This document shows, in pieces, positions 26,499-35,480 of a stretch of DNA of 64,000 nucleotides (its first letter is position 1; every line of letters starts with the position of its first letter). The stretch is from Lachnospiraceae bacterium (GTDB lineage Bacteria; Bacillota; Clostridia; Lachnospirales; Lachnospiraceae). Made by a program: the position numbers and the translations under genes. Where the stretch lies: positions 62,001 through 126,000 of the forward strand of contig JAAWCS010000021.1 of NCBI GenBank assembly GCA_022793375.1, in the 5' to 3' direction. The notes beneath the pieces are model-generated. The model saw nothing but the letters and a program-made list of their open reading frames with translations. It was not told the origin of the DNA and searched no databases.

Positions 26499-27647
26499 CT
26501 ATTTGCCCGTGTTTCCACCGTACAAAGCAACGACGGCCTGCATCTGCTCCCACTTTTTTTCCATATCCCAAACCAGCTTCAGCTGCGTCCGGCAGCGGTC
26601 CAGATTGTGCCCTTTTCGATGGGTTTTAAAATATATGTCGCCCTGCAGATAATCGGCCAGAAAGCGCATCCCGCATTCCAGCGTCATCAGCTTGGCTCCC
26701 ATCGGCAGCATGGCAAGCTCCATTTCGGTGAGACTGCCGCCGCAGCCTTCGATGAAACCTCTGGTGTACAGTTCAAAAAGTTCCAGATCACAGGAAACCT
26801 TTGACAAATCCGTCTCGTCCTCGGCCGCCGTGCTGGCGCCAAAGCGGATCGAATCGCCGTAATCGTTCAAAGCCAGCCCCGGCATCACGGTATCGAGGTC
26901 GATTACGCACAGCCCCTGCCCGGTGGCATTGTCAATCATAACATTATTGAGTTTTGTATCGTTGTGGGTGACCCGCAGCGGCAGCCGTCCCTGCGCCTGC
27001 AGGTCAGTCAGCACATGCGTATCGGCTTCCCGGTCAAGAATAAAGCGGATTTCTTTTTCCACGCCGGCCGCACGGCGGCACACATCTTCCTCCACGGCTT
27101 TTTTGAAAGCCGCCAGCCGCACCGGCGTATTGTGAAAGTCCGGAATCGTCTCATGGAGCGTCCCGGCCGGATAGTCCGCCAGCATCCGCTGAAAACGGCC
27201 GAACGCCAGCGCGCTCTGATAAAAATCGTCCGGCTTCTCTACCTGATCGAAGGAAGTCGCATTTTCGATAAAGCGGTACATACGCCAGGGATTGCCCTCG
27301 CTGTCTTGTACAAAGCTTCTGCCGTCTTTGGTGCGGATAATATTGAGCGTCTCCCGCTCCGGATCCCCGCCCTGCTCCTTAATCTTCTGCTGCAAAAAAG
27401 AGGTCACATGAACCACATTCTCCATCAGAGCCTTGGGATCGTGGAAAATATCGTCGTTCATCCGCTGCAAAATATAGCGCTTCTCCCGGGATCGGGACGC
27501 ATTCTCCGCCCGGCCGCCGTCGTCTGTTTGCACCGTAACCAAGAATGTATCATTTATATGTCCGCTTCCGTAAGGGCGGGCCGATATGACCGGCCCCTCC
27601 AGGTCAAATTCGTTCAGAACCGCGGCCGGTTCCTTCGGATTGCTCAT
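26499..27647 (-). CDS. APH-fold sugar kinase resembling N-acetylhexosamine 1-kinase
   Basis: 382-residue phosphotransferase of the aminoglycoside/choline kinase fold. The catalytic loop is [13 protein letters not shown] and the metal motif [10 protein letters not shown], both as in NahK-type kinases that make hexosamine 1-phosphate from N-acetylgalactosamine or N-acetylglucosamine. The N-terminal [12 protein letters not shown] forms the nucleotide loop. Its ATG overlaps the nucleotidyltransferase stop by four bases, and galE follows. The three genes look like a salvage path: kinase, activation to NDP-sugar, epimerisation. The substrate is inferred from context and family resemblance, so GalNAc versus another sugar is open. 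It is not an antibiotic-resistance kinase. Confidence 0.82.
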   Translation of the reverse strand: MSNPKEPAAVLNEFDLEGPVISARPYGSGHINDTFLVTVQTDDGGRAENASRSREKRYILQRMNDDIFHDPKALMENVVHVTSFLQQKIKEQGGDPERETLNIIRTKDGRSFVQDSEGNPWRMYRFIENATSFDQVEKPDDFYQSALAFGRFQRMLADYPAGTLHETIPDFHNTPVRLAAFKKAVEEDVCRRAAGVEKEIRFILDREADTHVLTDLQAQGRLPLRVTHNDTKLNNVMIDNATGQGLCVIDLDTVMPGLALNDYGDSIRFGASTAAEDETDLSKVSCDLELFELYTRGFIEGCGGSLTEMELAMLPMGAKLMTLECGMRFLADYLQGDIYFKTHRKGHNLDRCRTQLKLVWDMEKKWEQMQAVVALYGGNTGK

Positions 27648-28570
27648 TCATTCTCCCCCCACAGTCTCTGCGGATACAAGCCGCTGTCCTTCAGCGCCTG
27701 GATGGCTTTTACAACCTCCGGCTTATCCTCTTTGTAGGTAACTCCGTACCATTTGTCCAGAGACTGCAGCACATTGACCGTAAGCTTGCCCTCCTTCAAA
27801 AGTTCGCCTACCTTAGAAGGCAGCAGGTACTCGCACTTCATCGGGTTCTTAGGCAGATTTTCCGTCAAAAACGGCGCAAAGCCCTCTTTCAGCTGCCCGA
27901 TTATGCCGGCCGAAAAGCCCCACAGATTCATCGATACCGTGCTCTGCGGCGCGATCTCCACCCAGGTCTGACCGTCGTCCTCGGAATAGGCGGCGCCGGT
28001 CGGTGTCTTTATGATGCGGGTACGCTCGGCGATCTCCACCAGGTGGCGCTGTTCATCCGTTACGCAGACGCCGCGGGCCACATGACCATTGTCGGTTAAG
28101 GTATTTTTGAGGACATATCCGACCATGGCGCACTCGCTGTCGTTCTCGCCGTGCTCCATCAAATAATCGTAAATGGTCTGGAAGGCATGCGCTCCATAAT
28201 AATCGTCCGCGTTGATGACGGCAAAAGGTCCGTCAACGATGCCGTCGCAGGCCATGATCGCCTGGGAAGTCCCCCAGGGCTTTACGCGTCCCTTGGGCGC
28301 CTCAAAGCCCTCGGGCAGGTCATGAAGATCCTGGTAGGCGTAAGCCACCTCGATCTGCTTGCTGATGCGGTTGCCGATGGCCGCCATGAAATCGGCTTCG
28401 TTCTCTTTTTTAATAATGAAAACAACTTTTTCAAAGCCGGCCCGTTTGGCGTCAAAAATCGAAAAATCAATAATGATGTGTCCAAAATCATCAATCGGGT
28501 CAATCTGTTTCAATCCACCGTAGCGGCTCCCCATTCCGGCCGCCATAATTACTAATACCGGTTTCTTCAT
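27644..28570 (-). CDS. sugar-phosphate nucleotidyltransferase
   Basis: 308-residue NTP-transferase (GT-A-like fold). The signature MAAGMGSRYGGLKQIDP binds the nucleotide, and VINADDYYGAHAFQTIY carries the metal-binding Asp residues. It would join a sugar 1-phosphate to an NTP. It differs from GalU in length and motif detail, and the family usually pairs with an APH-fold kinase, as here. AAAGGAGGAATTTC is upstream of the ATG. It is the first gene of the operon, with promoter at 28667-28695 and a ~95-base leader that can fold into two small hairpins. Confidence 0.85.
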   Translation of the reverse strand: MKKPVLVIMAAGMGSRYGGLKQIDPIDDFGHIIIDFSIFDAKRAGFEKVVFIIKKENEADFMAAIGNRISKQIEVAYAYQDLHDLPEGFEAPKGRVKPWGTSQAIMACDGIVDGPFAVINADDYYGAHAFQTIYDYLMEHGENDSECAMVGYVLKNTLTDNGHVARGVCVTDEQRHLVEIAERTRIIKTPTGAAYSEDDGQTWVEIAPQSTVSMNLWGFSAGIIGQLKEGFAPFLTENLPKNPMKCEYLLPSKVGELLKEGKLTVNVLQSLDKWYGVTYKEDKPEVVKAIQALKDSGLYPQRLWGENE

Positions 28571-28586
28571 TTCTGAAATTCCTCCT

Positions 28587-28636
28587 TTACAAACCTTTTT
28601 TGTAAGCTCACAAGTACCTGGCGCTACATTGCCAGG
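28587..28636 (-). other. leader hairpins before the nucleotidyltransferase gene
   Basis: In the leader, TTACAAA and TTTGTAA (28587-28605) pair right beside the AGGAGG. CCTGGC and GCCAGG (28617-28636) form a second stem. They may modulate translation; no known riboswitch is recognised. Confidence 0.35.
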
Positions 28637-28666
28637 CCCCTCAAAGCCGGGATGATCCCCCCAATT

Positions 28667-28695
28667 ATCATATCTCAGATTGAAACGATGGTCAA
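28667..28695 (-). promoter_or_regulatory. promoter of the nucleotidyltransferase-kinase-galE operon
   Basis: The minus strand has TTGACC (28690-28695), a 17-base spacer and TATGAT (28667-28672). Confidence 0.75.
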
Positions 28696-28746
28696 CTAAA
28701 TTTCAAAGAATCTGTAAAAATCTGCATATTTTGCCGGATAAGCTTC

Positions 28747-31700
28747 TCACTCCTTCAGCGTTTCCTCGTCTCCCAGATCGACCTTCTTTAACTCGCGCCG
28801 GAAGAGCAGGTCGTAAAGCACCGGCACGATGTAAAGCGTCATAAAGGTCGCGTAAGCCAGGCCGCCGATCGTCACGATCGCCATGCCCTTGCCCATGGCC
28901 GCGGCCGCGTTTTTGCTGAAGGCCATCGTGCACATGGCAAGGATCGTTGTCAGGGCCGTCATCAGAATCGGACGCATACGCGTGACGCCGGTTTCCACCA
29001 GAGACTCCCGCTTTTCCTTTCCCTCCAGGCGCAGCTGATTTACATAATCCACAAAGACAATGCCGTTGTTTACAACGACGCCGGCCAGCACCAAAAAACC
29101 CATCATCGCAATCAGCGAAAGCTGCTCGCCGCTGAACAAAAGTCCCAAAAGGCCGCCCGTAAAGGCCAGGGGAATCGTAAACAGTACGATAAACGGCGAA
29201 AGGATGCTCTGGAACTGCGCCACCATAATCAGATAGATAAAGACGACGGCCAGGGCGATCATCAGCAGCATATCTCCCATGGCTTCCACCACCGCCGTGC
29301 TCTCGCCGGCGATCTCCACGCTTAAGCCGGCCGGGGCTTCATAGCCGGCCAGAAGCGTTTCCACCTGGCGCGACAGAAGCGTCGTGTTATAGCCTTCTTC
29401 GGTGACGGCGCTGACCGTCATGTAGCGGGCCTGGTTATCGCGGCTGATGGAAACCATCGCCTGGGCCTCCTCCTCCCTGGCAAATTCGCTCAGCTTGTGG
29501 ATTTCCGTCTCGCTCTCTCCCTCTTCGTTCTGAGTCGTTGTCTCAAATTCCTGCGAAAGCAGGTTATCCAGCGTGATCGTATCCGTCGTATCGACAAGAA
29601 TCACCGGGTATTCCTCCCCGTCCATTGTCAGGCGGGTGGCGGTATTCTCCGTCGTCAAATCGGCGGACAGCTGGCCGAAAATCTGCGCTACCGTCAATCC
29701 CAGGCGCATGGCCTGGTCCTTGTTGACGATAATGCGAATCTCCGTATCCCCGTCCTCCTGGCCGTTGGTGATTTCCGTAAATCCTTCCACCTGTCCCAAA
29801 AGCTCCATCATGTCCTCGCTGGCTGACAGCATATCGTCCAGATCCGTCCCGTAGATATGAATCTGCAGTCCGCTTGCCATCAGGCTTGAAAGATCCATGT
29901 TCGACCGCGAGACGCTGCCCTCGCTTCCCTCTTCCAAAAGGATCGCGTCCATCTGGCTGGCGATTACCGAGTTATCCTGCGACGCTTCGTCGTCCAGAAG
30001 CACAAAGACGCTGAACGAAAGCGGGCCGCCTGCGGAGGCGCCGCCCATCACGCTCATCATACCGTTCCCGGACATCGCGCCCACCGTTTCTACGCCGGGA
30101 ATCGCCGCAAAGCGCTCCAGGATCCGGTCGGCCATCGCATAGGCCTCTTCGTCGCTCATCTCCTCTAAGGGGCTAAAGGAAACAGACATCTGGTTGCCGC
30201 CCATTTCCGGAATCAGAATCAGTCCCATGCGTGTTACCTGCCACAGACTAAAGGCCAGCAGGCCGACGCTCAGCGCCAGCGGGACGATTTTTACCTTCAG
30301 GCAGAAGCGCAGGGTTTTTTCGTAGAGCTTCATAACGCGGTCAAACAGACGGTGCGACTTTTCCTTGCTGTTTTTGAGCACCGTCGCCCCCATCGTCGGC
30401 ACCACGGTCAGCGCGACGATCAGGCTGGCTAACAAACTGTAGGCGATTGTAAGCGCCATATCCGTAAACAGCTGCCGGGTAAGGCCGGTCGTAAAGACAA
30501 TCGGCAAAAATACGCAGATCGTCGTCAGCGTCGAGGCAAAGATCGCCCCGGCCACCTGGTTGGCGCCGCGCACCGCCGCCCGTGCGGCCGGTACGCCCTC
30601 GCTTCGCAGGCGGTAGATATTTTCGATGACGACGATCGAGTTATCCACCAGCATGCCGACGCCCAGCGCCAGGCCGGACAGCGAAATGATGTTGAGCGTA
30701 ATATTGCTGAAAAACATCAGTACCATCGCAAAGAGCACGCTGATCGGGATACTGAAGGCCACGACGATGGTCGGCTTTACGTCCTTCAGAAAAACGGCCA
30801 GGACGATAATCGCCAGCACCGCGCCCCAGATCAGGTTTGACATCACTTCGTCGACAATCAACTGAATGTATTCGCCCTGATCCATCAGCGGCGTAATATG
30901 CAGCCCCTCATGCCGCGCCTCCAGCTCTTTAATCGCCTGGTTGCCGGCCTTGGAAACATCCGAGGTGCCGGCCGTGCTGGATTTGTAGATACTCAGAAGC
31001 ACCGCGTCGTTTCCGTCCATGCGGGCATAGCTTTCTCCGGCATTGTCAATCATCGTCACATAGGCCACATCGCTCAGGCGGATATCGCCGATGTCCTCAA
31101 TGTTGCACAAAAGCGCGTTCTCCAGCTCCTCCATCGAAGCAAACTCGTCGCCGACCTTCAGCAAAAACTGCGTTTCTCCTTCGTATATGTAGCCGGCCGG
31201 CATCGAGAAGTTCTGCGCGTAGATCATCTGCGACAGCGTATCCATATTTAACAGCGCGTCCAGGTTCGCGTTTTTCAGCGCCGTTTCGCGGGCGTTTTTC
31301 AGCGCTTCCTCGCCCTCCTCAATCTGCGTAAGCGCCGAGTCAAGCGCCTCCTCGCCGGAGGTCATCTGCGCGTTCAGCGCGCCGAAGGAGGCGGCCGCCG
31401 TAATCTTGCCGGCCTCCAGCTTTTTATAGCTGTCAAGCGCCTCCTGTACGCCCTGGTTTACCTGGTCCAACACCATTTTCGACGTCTCAATCTCAATATT
31501 CAGATTCGCCAGTTCCGTATCGATCTGCGGAATACGCGTATTTACGATCGACGACAATTGCGACAGCGCCTCCACGGACAGCATCGACGCCATTTCTCCC
31601 TGGCCGGCCGCTTCCATCATCGAGACAACGGCGGCCAGCTTTTCCGGATGCGCGACGGCATCCTCCACGCCGGCCGGAAGGCTTGCATGCATTTCGGCGA

Positions 31701-32946
31701 TCTGCTCTTCGGCCGCCTGTTTGGCTAAAGGCGGCGCCGCCGTATCCGCCGCGCCCTGCGCCAGCGTGCGCAGCGACTCGGCCGTCTCGGCGGGAATCAG
31801 TCCCTGCTCCTCAAGGGAGGAAAGCGTCGCATCCGCGTTCTCCGCCGTGATCGTCTCCTGCAGCTGTCTGAGCGCCTCCTGCTGCTGTTCGTCAGGAAGC
31901 GAGTCAATGACGGACTGCAGGGCCAGTTTCACGCTGCCGGAGAGCGTTTCTCCGTATATTTTTATCCGTACAGCCGGAAGCGCCTGGTCATAAATAGCCT
32001 GGTAGGTCTGCTCGTATTGCGCGCTGCCTGGCTGTGTGGACAAAAGCAGCTCCTGAAAGGCTCCCTGGATGCGGTTGTAATTGTCAATCACGCCGTGATC
32101 GGCGTAGGCCTGCCGCTCTGTCTCCAGCGCCATCTTGCTGGCCTCCAGGCCGCTCACCTGCGCGCTGTAGGCCGACTGCGTGGCAACGGCCTGATCCAGC
32201 AGCTGGCTTGTTTCGGCCAGTTCGTCGGTCGTCTTTTTCTGTTCTGCCTCCAGCTTCTTTTTGCCGGATTCCAGCTCTTGTCTTGCCTCGTCGATCTCCC
32301 CCCGGGCGTCGACCAGTTCCTGCTCGGCATCGTCCATCGCGCCGGTCACCTTGGCAATCAGCTTTTCGTTGATCGCGTCAATCTTGTCCGCGTCCAGGCG
32401 AATCTCCACACTCTTTTCCACCAGACCCGTCGCATCCACGCTGGCGACGCCGCTCTGGCGCTCCAGATAGGGAGCAATTTCCTCCTCCACAAAGCGGGTC
32501 AGCTCATAGATATCCATCTCGTCATGGGATACGCTGACCATCATCGTCGCCATCATATCCGGCGACAATTCCAACAGCATCGGCGTCCCCACCATGTCCG
32601 GAAACGTCAGCTGATCGATGGCAGTGGACAGTTTGACCATTGCGCTGTCCATGTTCGTATCTTCTTCAAATTCCAGGACTACCATGCTGTAATTCTCGCT
32701 GGACGTACTGGAGACGTTCTCCACGCCGTTGATGGTCCCCAGGCTTGATTCCAGCACTTCGGTTACGCTGCTCTCCACCCGCTCCGGCGACGCGCCGGGA
32801 TAGGTCGTAACGACCACGATATACGGCAGGCTCATCGCAGGCAGTAAGTCAGTGGTCATCCGCGTAAAGCTGACGATTCCCAGCACAAACAGCATAATCA
32901 CTCCTACGACCACGGTAAAAGGCTTTTTGACGCTGAATTTGGGCAT
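28747..32946 (-). CDS. RND family efflux permease with large helical insertion
   Basis: 1399-residue AcrB-like transporter powered by proton flow. N-terminal MPKFSVKKPFTVVVGVIML and DLLPAMSLPYIVV, a central helix block (GAVLAIIVLAVFLKD, SGLALGVGMLVDNSIVVIENI with the proton-relay Asp) and the C-terminal block (LAFTGGLLGLLFSGEQLSLI, GVVVNNGIVFVDYVNQLR) are typical. The first extracellular domain is interrupted by ~370 residues (about 198-566) of coiled-coil and helical sequence; without it the protein would be the usual ~1030. No membrane-fusion or outer-membrane gene is adjacent. The ATG at 32946 follows AAGGAGAGAAAG. A divergent TetR regulator with a palindromic site probably controls it. 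Confidence 0.93.
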   Translation of the reverse strand: MPKFSVKKPFTVVVGVIMLFVLGIVSFTRMTTDLLPAMSLPYIVVVTTYPGASPERVESSVTEVLESSLGTINGVENVSSTSSENYSMVVLEFEEDTNMDSAMVKLSTAIDQLTFPDMVGTPMLLELSPDMMATMMVSVSHDEMDIYELTRFVEEEIAPYLERQSGVASVDATGLVEKSVEIRLDADKIDAINEKLIAKVTGAMDDAEQELVDARGEIDEARQELESGKKKLEAEQKKTTDELAETSQLLDQAVATQSAYSAQVSGLEASKMALETERQAYADHGVIDNYNRIQGAFQELLLSTQPGSAQYEQTYQAIYDQALPAVRIKIYGETLSGSVKLALQSVIDSLPDEQQQEALRQLQETITAENADATLSSLEEQGLIPAETAESLRTLAQGAADTAAPPLAKQAAEEQIAEMHASLPAGVEDAVAHPEKLAAVVSMMEAAGQGEMASMLSVEALSQLSSIVNTRIPQIDTELANLNIEIETSKMVLDQVNQGVQEALDSYKKLEAGKITAAASFGALNAQMTSGEEALDSALTQIEEGEEALKNARETALKNANLDALLNMDTLSQMIYAQNFSMPAGYIYEGETQFLLKVGDEFASMEELENALLCNIEDIGDIRLSDVAYVTMIDNAGESYARMDGNDAVLLSIYKSSTAGTSDVSKAGNQAIKELEARHEGLHITPLMDQGEYIQLIVDEVMSNLIWGAVLAIIVLAVFLKDVKPTIVVAFSIPISVLFAMVLMFFSNITLNIISLSGLALGVGMLVDNSIVVIENIYRLRSEGVPAARAAVRGANQVAGAIFASTLTTICVFLPIVFTTGLTRQLFTDMALTIAYSLLASLIVALTVVPTMGATVLKNSKEKSHRLFDRVMKLYEKTLRFCLKVKIVPLALSVGLLAFSLWQVTRMGLILIPEMGGNQMSVSFSPLEEMSDEEAYAMADRILERFAAIPGVETVGAMSGNGMMSVMGGASAGGPLSFSVFVLLDDEASQDNSVIASQMDAILLEEGSEGSVSRSNMDLSSLMASGLQIHIYGTDLDDMLSASEDMMELLGQVEGFTEITNGQEDGDTEIRIIVNKDQAMRLGLTVAQIFGQLSADLTTENTATRLTMDGEEYPVILVDTTDTITLDNLLSQEFETTTQNEEGESETEIHKLSEFAREEEAQAMVSISRDNQARYMTVSAVTEEGYNTTLLSRQVETLLAGYEAPAGLSVEIAGESTAVVEAMGDMLLMIALAVVFIYLIMVAQFQSILSPFIVLFTIPLAFTGGLLGLLFSGEQLSLIAMMGFLVLAGVVVNNGIVFVDYVNQLRLEGKEKRESLVETGVTRMRPILMTALTTILAMCTMAFSKNAAAAMGKGMAIVTIGGLAYATFMTLYIVPVLYDLLFRRELKKVDLGDEETLKE

Positions 32947-33008
32947 TGTTTCTTTCTCTCCTTGTTGTCGATTTCCCTTTGGCACCCCCAAAATGCCTCA
33001 ATGTCCCT

Positions 33009-33037
33009 ATTTTATAGCGTTTTTTCTATTTCTGCAA
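33009..33037 (-). promoter_or_regulatory. promoter of the RND transporter gene
   Basis: The minus strand has TTGCAG (33032-33037), a 17-base spacer and TAAAAT (33009-33014). Confidence 0.6.
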
Positions 33038-33046
33038 TAGGCAATC

Positions 33047-33063
33047 TTCAACAGTTTGTTGAA
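33047..33063. promoter_or_regulatory. palindromic operator candidate between RND and TetR genes
   Basis: TTCAACA-GTT-TGTTGAA is a perfect 7-bp inverted repeat with a 3-base centre. It lies between the -35 boxes of the two divergent promoters, where a TetR dimer would act on both. Confidence 0.6.
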
Positions 33064-33081
33064 TACAGCGGCTTCTTTTGG

Positions 33082-33110
33082 TTGACAGGACTTTTCGCAG
33101 ATGGTATGCT
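33082..33110 (+). promoter_or_regulatory. promoter of the tetR-PII-antiporter operon
   Basis: TTGACA (33082-33087), a 17-base spacer and TATGCT (33105-33110), about 85 bases before the TetR start. Confidence 0.75.
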
Positions 33111-33194
33111 GGAAAAATCAAATCCTGCGCGCCGTTTGGCATGCGCCTACGTGCCGGCGCTCCGGGCGGCGCATGTGAAAAAGGAGGGACGCAA

Positions 33195-33917
33195 ATGGGA
33201 AAAAAACCGGCGCAGGCCGCGGCGACTAAGCAAAAGCTGATCGACGCCTTCTGGAGTCTTTATACGCAAAAAGGGATTGAGCAGATTTCCATTAAGGAGA
33301 TCACCGATCTGGCCGGTTGCAACCGGGGGACCTTTTACCTCTATTTCAGGGACATTTACGATATGCTGGGGCAGATCGAGGACGCGCTTTTTCATAAGGA
33401 AACCTTCCCGCCGTTTACCTCCGAGTCCTGCCGTCATATGACGCTTCGTCAAATCATTGAAAAGATGGCGGCTTTTCACGAAAAACACCGCCGCTATATC
33501 CTGGTCCTGTTGGGGGAGCACGGAGACCCGCAGTTTGCGGAGCGTATGAAGCGCCAGTATATGCTGATTCTGGCCGCCCTCCCACATGTGCGCAGCCTGA
33601 ATGAGTCGGCCCGCCCCTATTATATTGAATACTGCTGCAGCGGCATCCTGTCCATGATCCGCTACTGGCTAAAATATGAGCCGCAGCTTACGGTCGCGGA
33701 TTTTATCCTGACCGCCATCCAGGTGATCCTGCCGGAGTCGGCCCAGAAAATCCTCGACCAGCTGGACAGCCCCTTGGACGATATCTTTGATTTTGAGCAT
33801 TTGTCCGAGTGGAGGTTTTTACAAAATCATCTTGACACCGACGCGGATTTGCAGTATTACAATACTGTTAAAATGACGCGAACGCATCAGACTACCAAAA
33901 AAGAGGAGGAGACATGA
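33195..33917 (+). CDS. TetR family transcriptional regulator
   Basis: 240-residue regulator. The N-terminal helix-turn-helix reads TKQKLIDAFWSLYTQKGIEQISIKEITDLAGCNRGTF-like, with the usual tyrosine-rich end (FYLYFRDIYDML). The C-terminal ~150 residues form the ligand-binding helical domain. The ATG at 33195 has AAGGAGGGACGC upstream; the frame is open for 39 more codons without a site. It is divergent from the RND pump and overlaps the P-II-like gene by four bases, so it may repress both units through the palindrome at 33047-33063 (inference). Confidence 0.93.
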   Translation: MGKKPAQAAATKQKLIDAFWSLYTQKGIEQISIKEITDLAGCNRGTFYLYFRDIYDMLGQIEDALFHKETFPPFTSESCRHMTLRQIIEKMAAFHEKHRRYILVLLGEHGDPQFAERMKRQYMLILAALPHVRSLNESARPYYIEYCCSGILSMIRYWLKYEPQLTVADFILTAIQVILPESAQKILDQLDSPLDDIFDFEHLSEWRFLQNHLDTDADLQYYNTVKMTRTHQTTKKEEET

Positions 33918-34267
33918 AAGAAAAAGCTTTATTGATCGTAGTTTTGAATAAAATCGAACTACTGGACAAACTTCTGGCAGCGCTCAACGATGCCGAAATC
34001 CGCGGCGCGACCGTCTTGCATTCCATCGGCATGGCCCACGAGCTGGCCGGGCTGGAGGACAATTATGTCATCAGCTCCCTGCGGGCGATGTTCGCTTCCG
34101 ACCACCACGAAAACCGCACCATTTTTATGGTCATTGACCAGGAACGCATCACGGCTGCCACGCAGGTGATCGACGACGTGATCGATCTGCAAAAGCCCGA
34201 TACCGGCATCCTTTTTGCCGTACCGGTTTTATTTGCCGCCGGTATCATGGAAAGGAACGGTGACTGA
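33914..34267 (+). CDS. P-II-like small signalling protein
   Basis: 117-residue protein with a pattern like the P-II/GlnB fold: LLIVVLNKIELLDKLLAALND (strand-helix), GATVLHSIGM (second strand), a loop in the T-loop position, IFMVIDQERITAATQVIDDVI, and TGILFAVPV matching the final IFV-x-PV strand. It lacks the GlnB uridylylated-Tyr region and known nitrogen-control signatures, so it is a divergent relative. Its start overlaps the TetR stop (ATGA) and the antiporter follows within five bases. P-II-like proteins often bind nucleotides and gate a neighbouring transporter, so control of the antiporter is a reasonable inference. Confidence 0.65.
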   Translation: MKEKALLIVVLNKIELLDKLLAALNDAEIRGATVLHSIGMAHELAGLEDNYVISSLRAMFASDHHENRTIFMVIDQERITAATQVIDDVIDLQKPDTGILFAVPVLFAAGIMERNGD

Positions 34268-34271
34268 TCAT

Positions 34272-35453
34272 ATGCCCGAATTAAATACCATGATGTATTT
34301 GTCGTTTCTGCTGCTGGGCGGTTTGTGCTGCGGCCGGCTTGTAAAGCATATCAAGCTTCCCAACGTGACCGGATATCTGCTGGCCGGCCTTTTAATGGGG
34401 CCCTGTGTGCTGAAGCTTATCCCCAAGGAGACGGTGGAGAGCTTCAATCTGATTTCCCAGATGGCGCTGGCCTTCATCGCTTTCACAATCGGCCTGTCTT
34501 TTAAGAAAAGCTATTTCAAGCGGGTCGGCGCCGCGCCGGTCGTAATCGCCATCTTTGAAGCGATCACCGCCGTGCTTTTGGTACAGCTGGTACTTGTGTG
34601 CTTTGGTTTTGACCCGGCTTTTTCGATTGTCCTCGGCGCGATTGCCGCGGCGACCGCGCCCGCGGCCACGATTATGGTCATTAAACAGTACCATGCCCGC
34701 GGCGCTCTGACCGATACGCTTCTGAGCGTTGTCGCCATCGACGACGCCGTCGCTTTGGTCGCCTTTGGTTTTGCCGTCACCATTGCCAAGACCATCACAA
34801 ACGCCGGCGACACACAGCTGATCCTCTCTCTGCTGGAGCCTTTTTGGGAAGTGCTTCTGGCGCTGCTGATCGGCATTGTCCTGGGCCTTTTGATTACCGT
34901 TCCCATGAAACATTTCAAAAAGCAGGGCAACCGTCTGGTAATCCTGATCGCTTTTGTCTTTTTGAGCAGCGCGACCGCCTCTTTGCTGGGCGTGTCGGAA
35001 CTTCTGGCCTGCATGATGGCCGGCGCCACCTTCTGTAATATTTCCGCCGAGTCCGACCGCATGGCCGATCTCGCCGACCAGATCACGCCGCCGCTGTTTC
35101 TGATGTTCTTCGTTGTCTCCGGCGCCGATCTGGATATCGCCATTCTGCCTTCCATCGGACTGATCGGCATCCTCTACGTCGTGTTCCGTGTCGTGGGAAA
35201 GGCGGCCGGCGCTTACCTCGGCGCGAAGATAATGAAAACGCCCGACCAAGTCGCCAAATACCTGGGGCCTACCCTGATCCCCCAGGCCGGCGTTGCCATC
35301 GGTTTGACCATCGTCGCCCAGAGTGTTGTCCCCGAATACGCGGATACAATCCGCGCGGTCATTCTCTGCGGCACGCTGATCTATGAATTGATCGGGCCGG
35401 TGCTCACGAAGTGGGCTTTGACACAAGCCGGAGAAATTAAAACGGGCGCGTAA
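34272..35453 (+). CDS. cation:proton antiporter (CPA2-type)
   Basis: 393-residue membrane protein with about 12 helices in the Na+/H+ exchanger family. It has GYLLAGLLMGPCVLKLIP near the N-terminus, AAATAPAATIMVIKQYHARG, then VVAIDDAVALVAFGFAVTIA with the paired Asp residues of the ion site, and a QAGVAIGLTIVAQ segment late. It lacks TrkA-N or other regulatory domains, which may be why a separate P-II-like protein is encoded beside it. The ATG at 34272 has AAAGGAAC upstream; another Met five codons on is possible. A terminator overlaps its stop. Confidence 0.9.
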   Translation: MPELNTMMYLSFLLLGGLCCGRLVKHIKLPNVTGYLLAGLLMGPCVLKLIPKETVESFNLISQMALAFIAFTIGLSFKKSYFKRVGAAPVVIAIFEAITAVLLVQLVLVCFGFDPAFSIVLGAIAAATAPAATIMVIKQYHARGALTDTLLSVVAIDDAVALVAFGFAVTIAKTITNAGDTQLILSLLEPFWEVLLALLIGIVLGLLITVPMKHFKKQGNRLVILIAFVFLSSATASLLGVSELLACMMAGATFCNISAESDRMADLADQITPPLFLMFFVVSGADLDIAILPSIGLIGILYVVFRVVGKAAGAYLGAKIMKTPDQVAKYLGPTLIPQAGVAIGLTIVAQSVVPEYADTIRAVILCGTLIYELIGPVLTKWALTQAGEIKTGA

Positions 35454-35465
35454 TGCGCCCGTTTT
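35439..35465 (+). terminator. terminator overlapping the antiporter stop codon
   Basis: AAAACGGGCGC and GCGCCCGTTTT form an 11-bp stem with a 5-base loop containing the TAA. Confidence 0.85.
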
Positions 35466-35480
35466 CGGCTTACGTATGTC

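Noticed and set aside
26499-27647. Aminoglycoside resistance kinase
   Set aside because: Despite the APH fold, the motifs HNDTKLNN and IDLDTVMPG and the galE operon context point to a sugar kinase.
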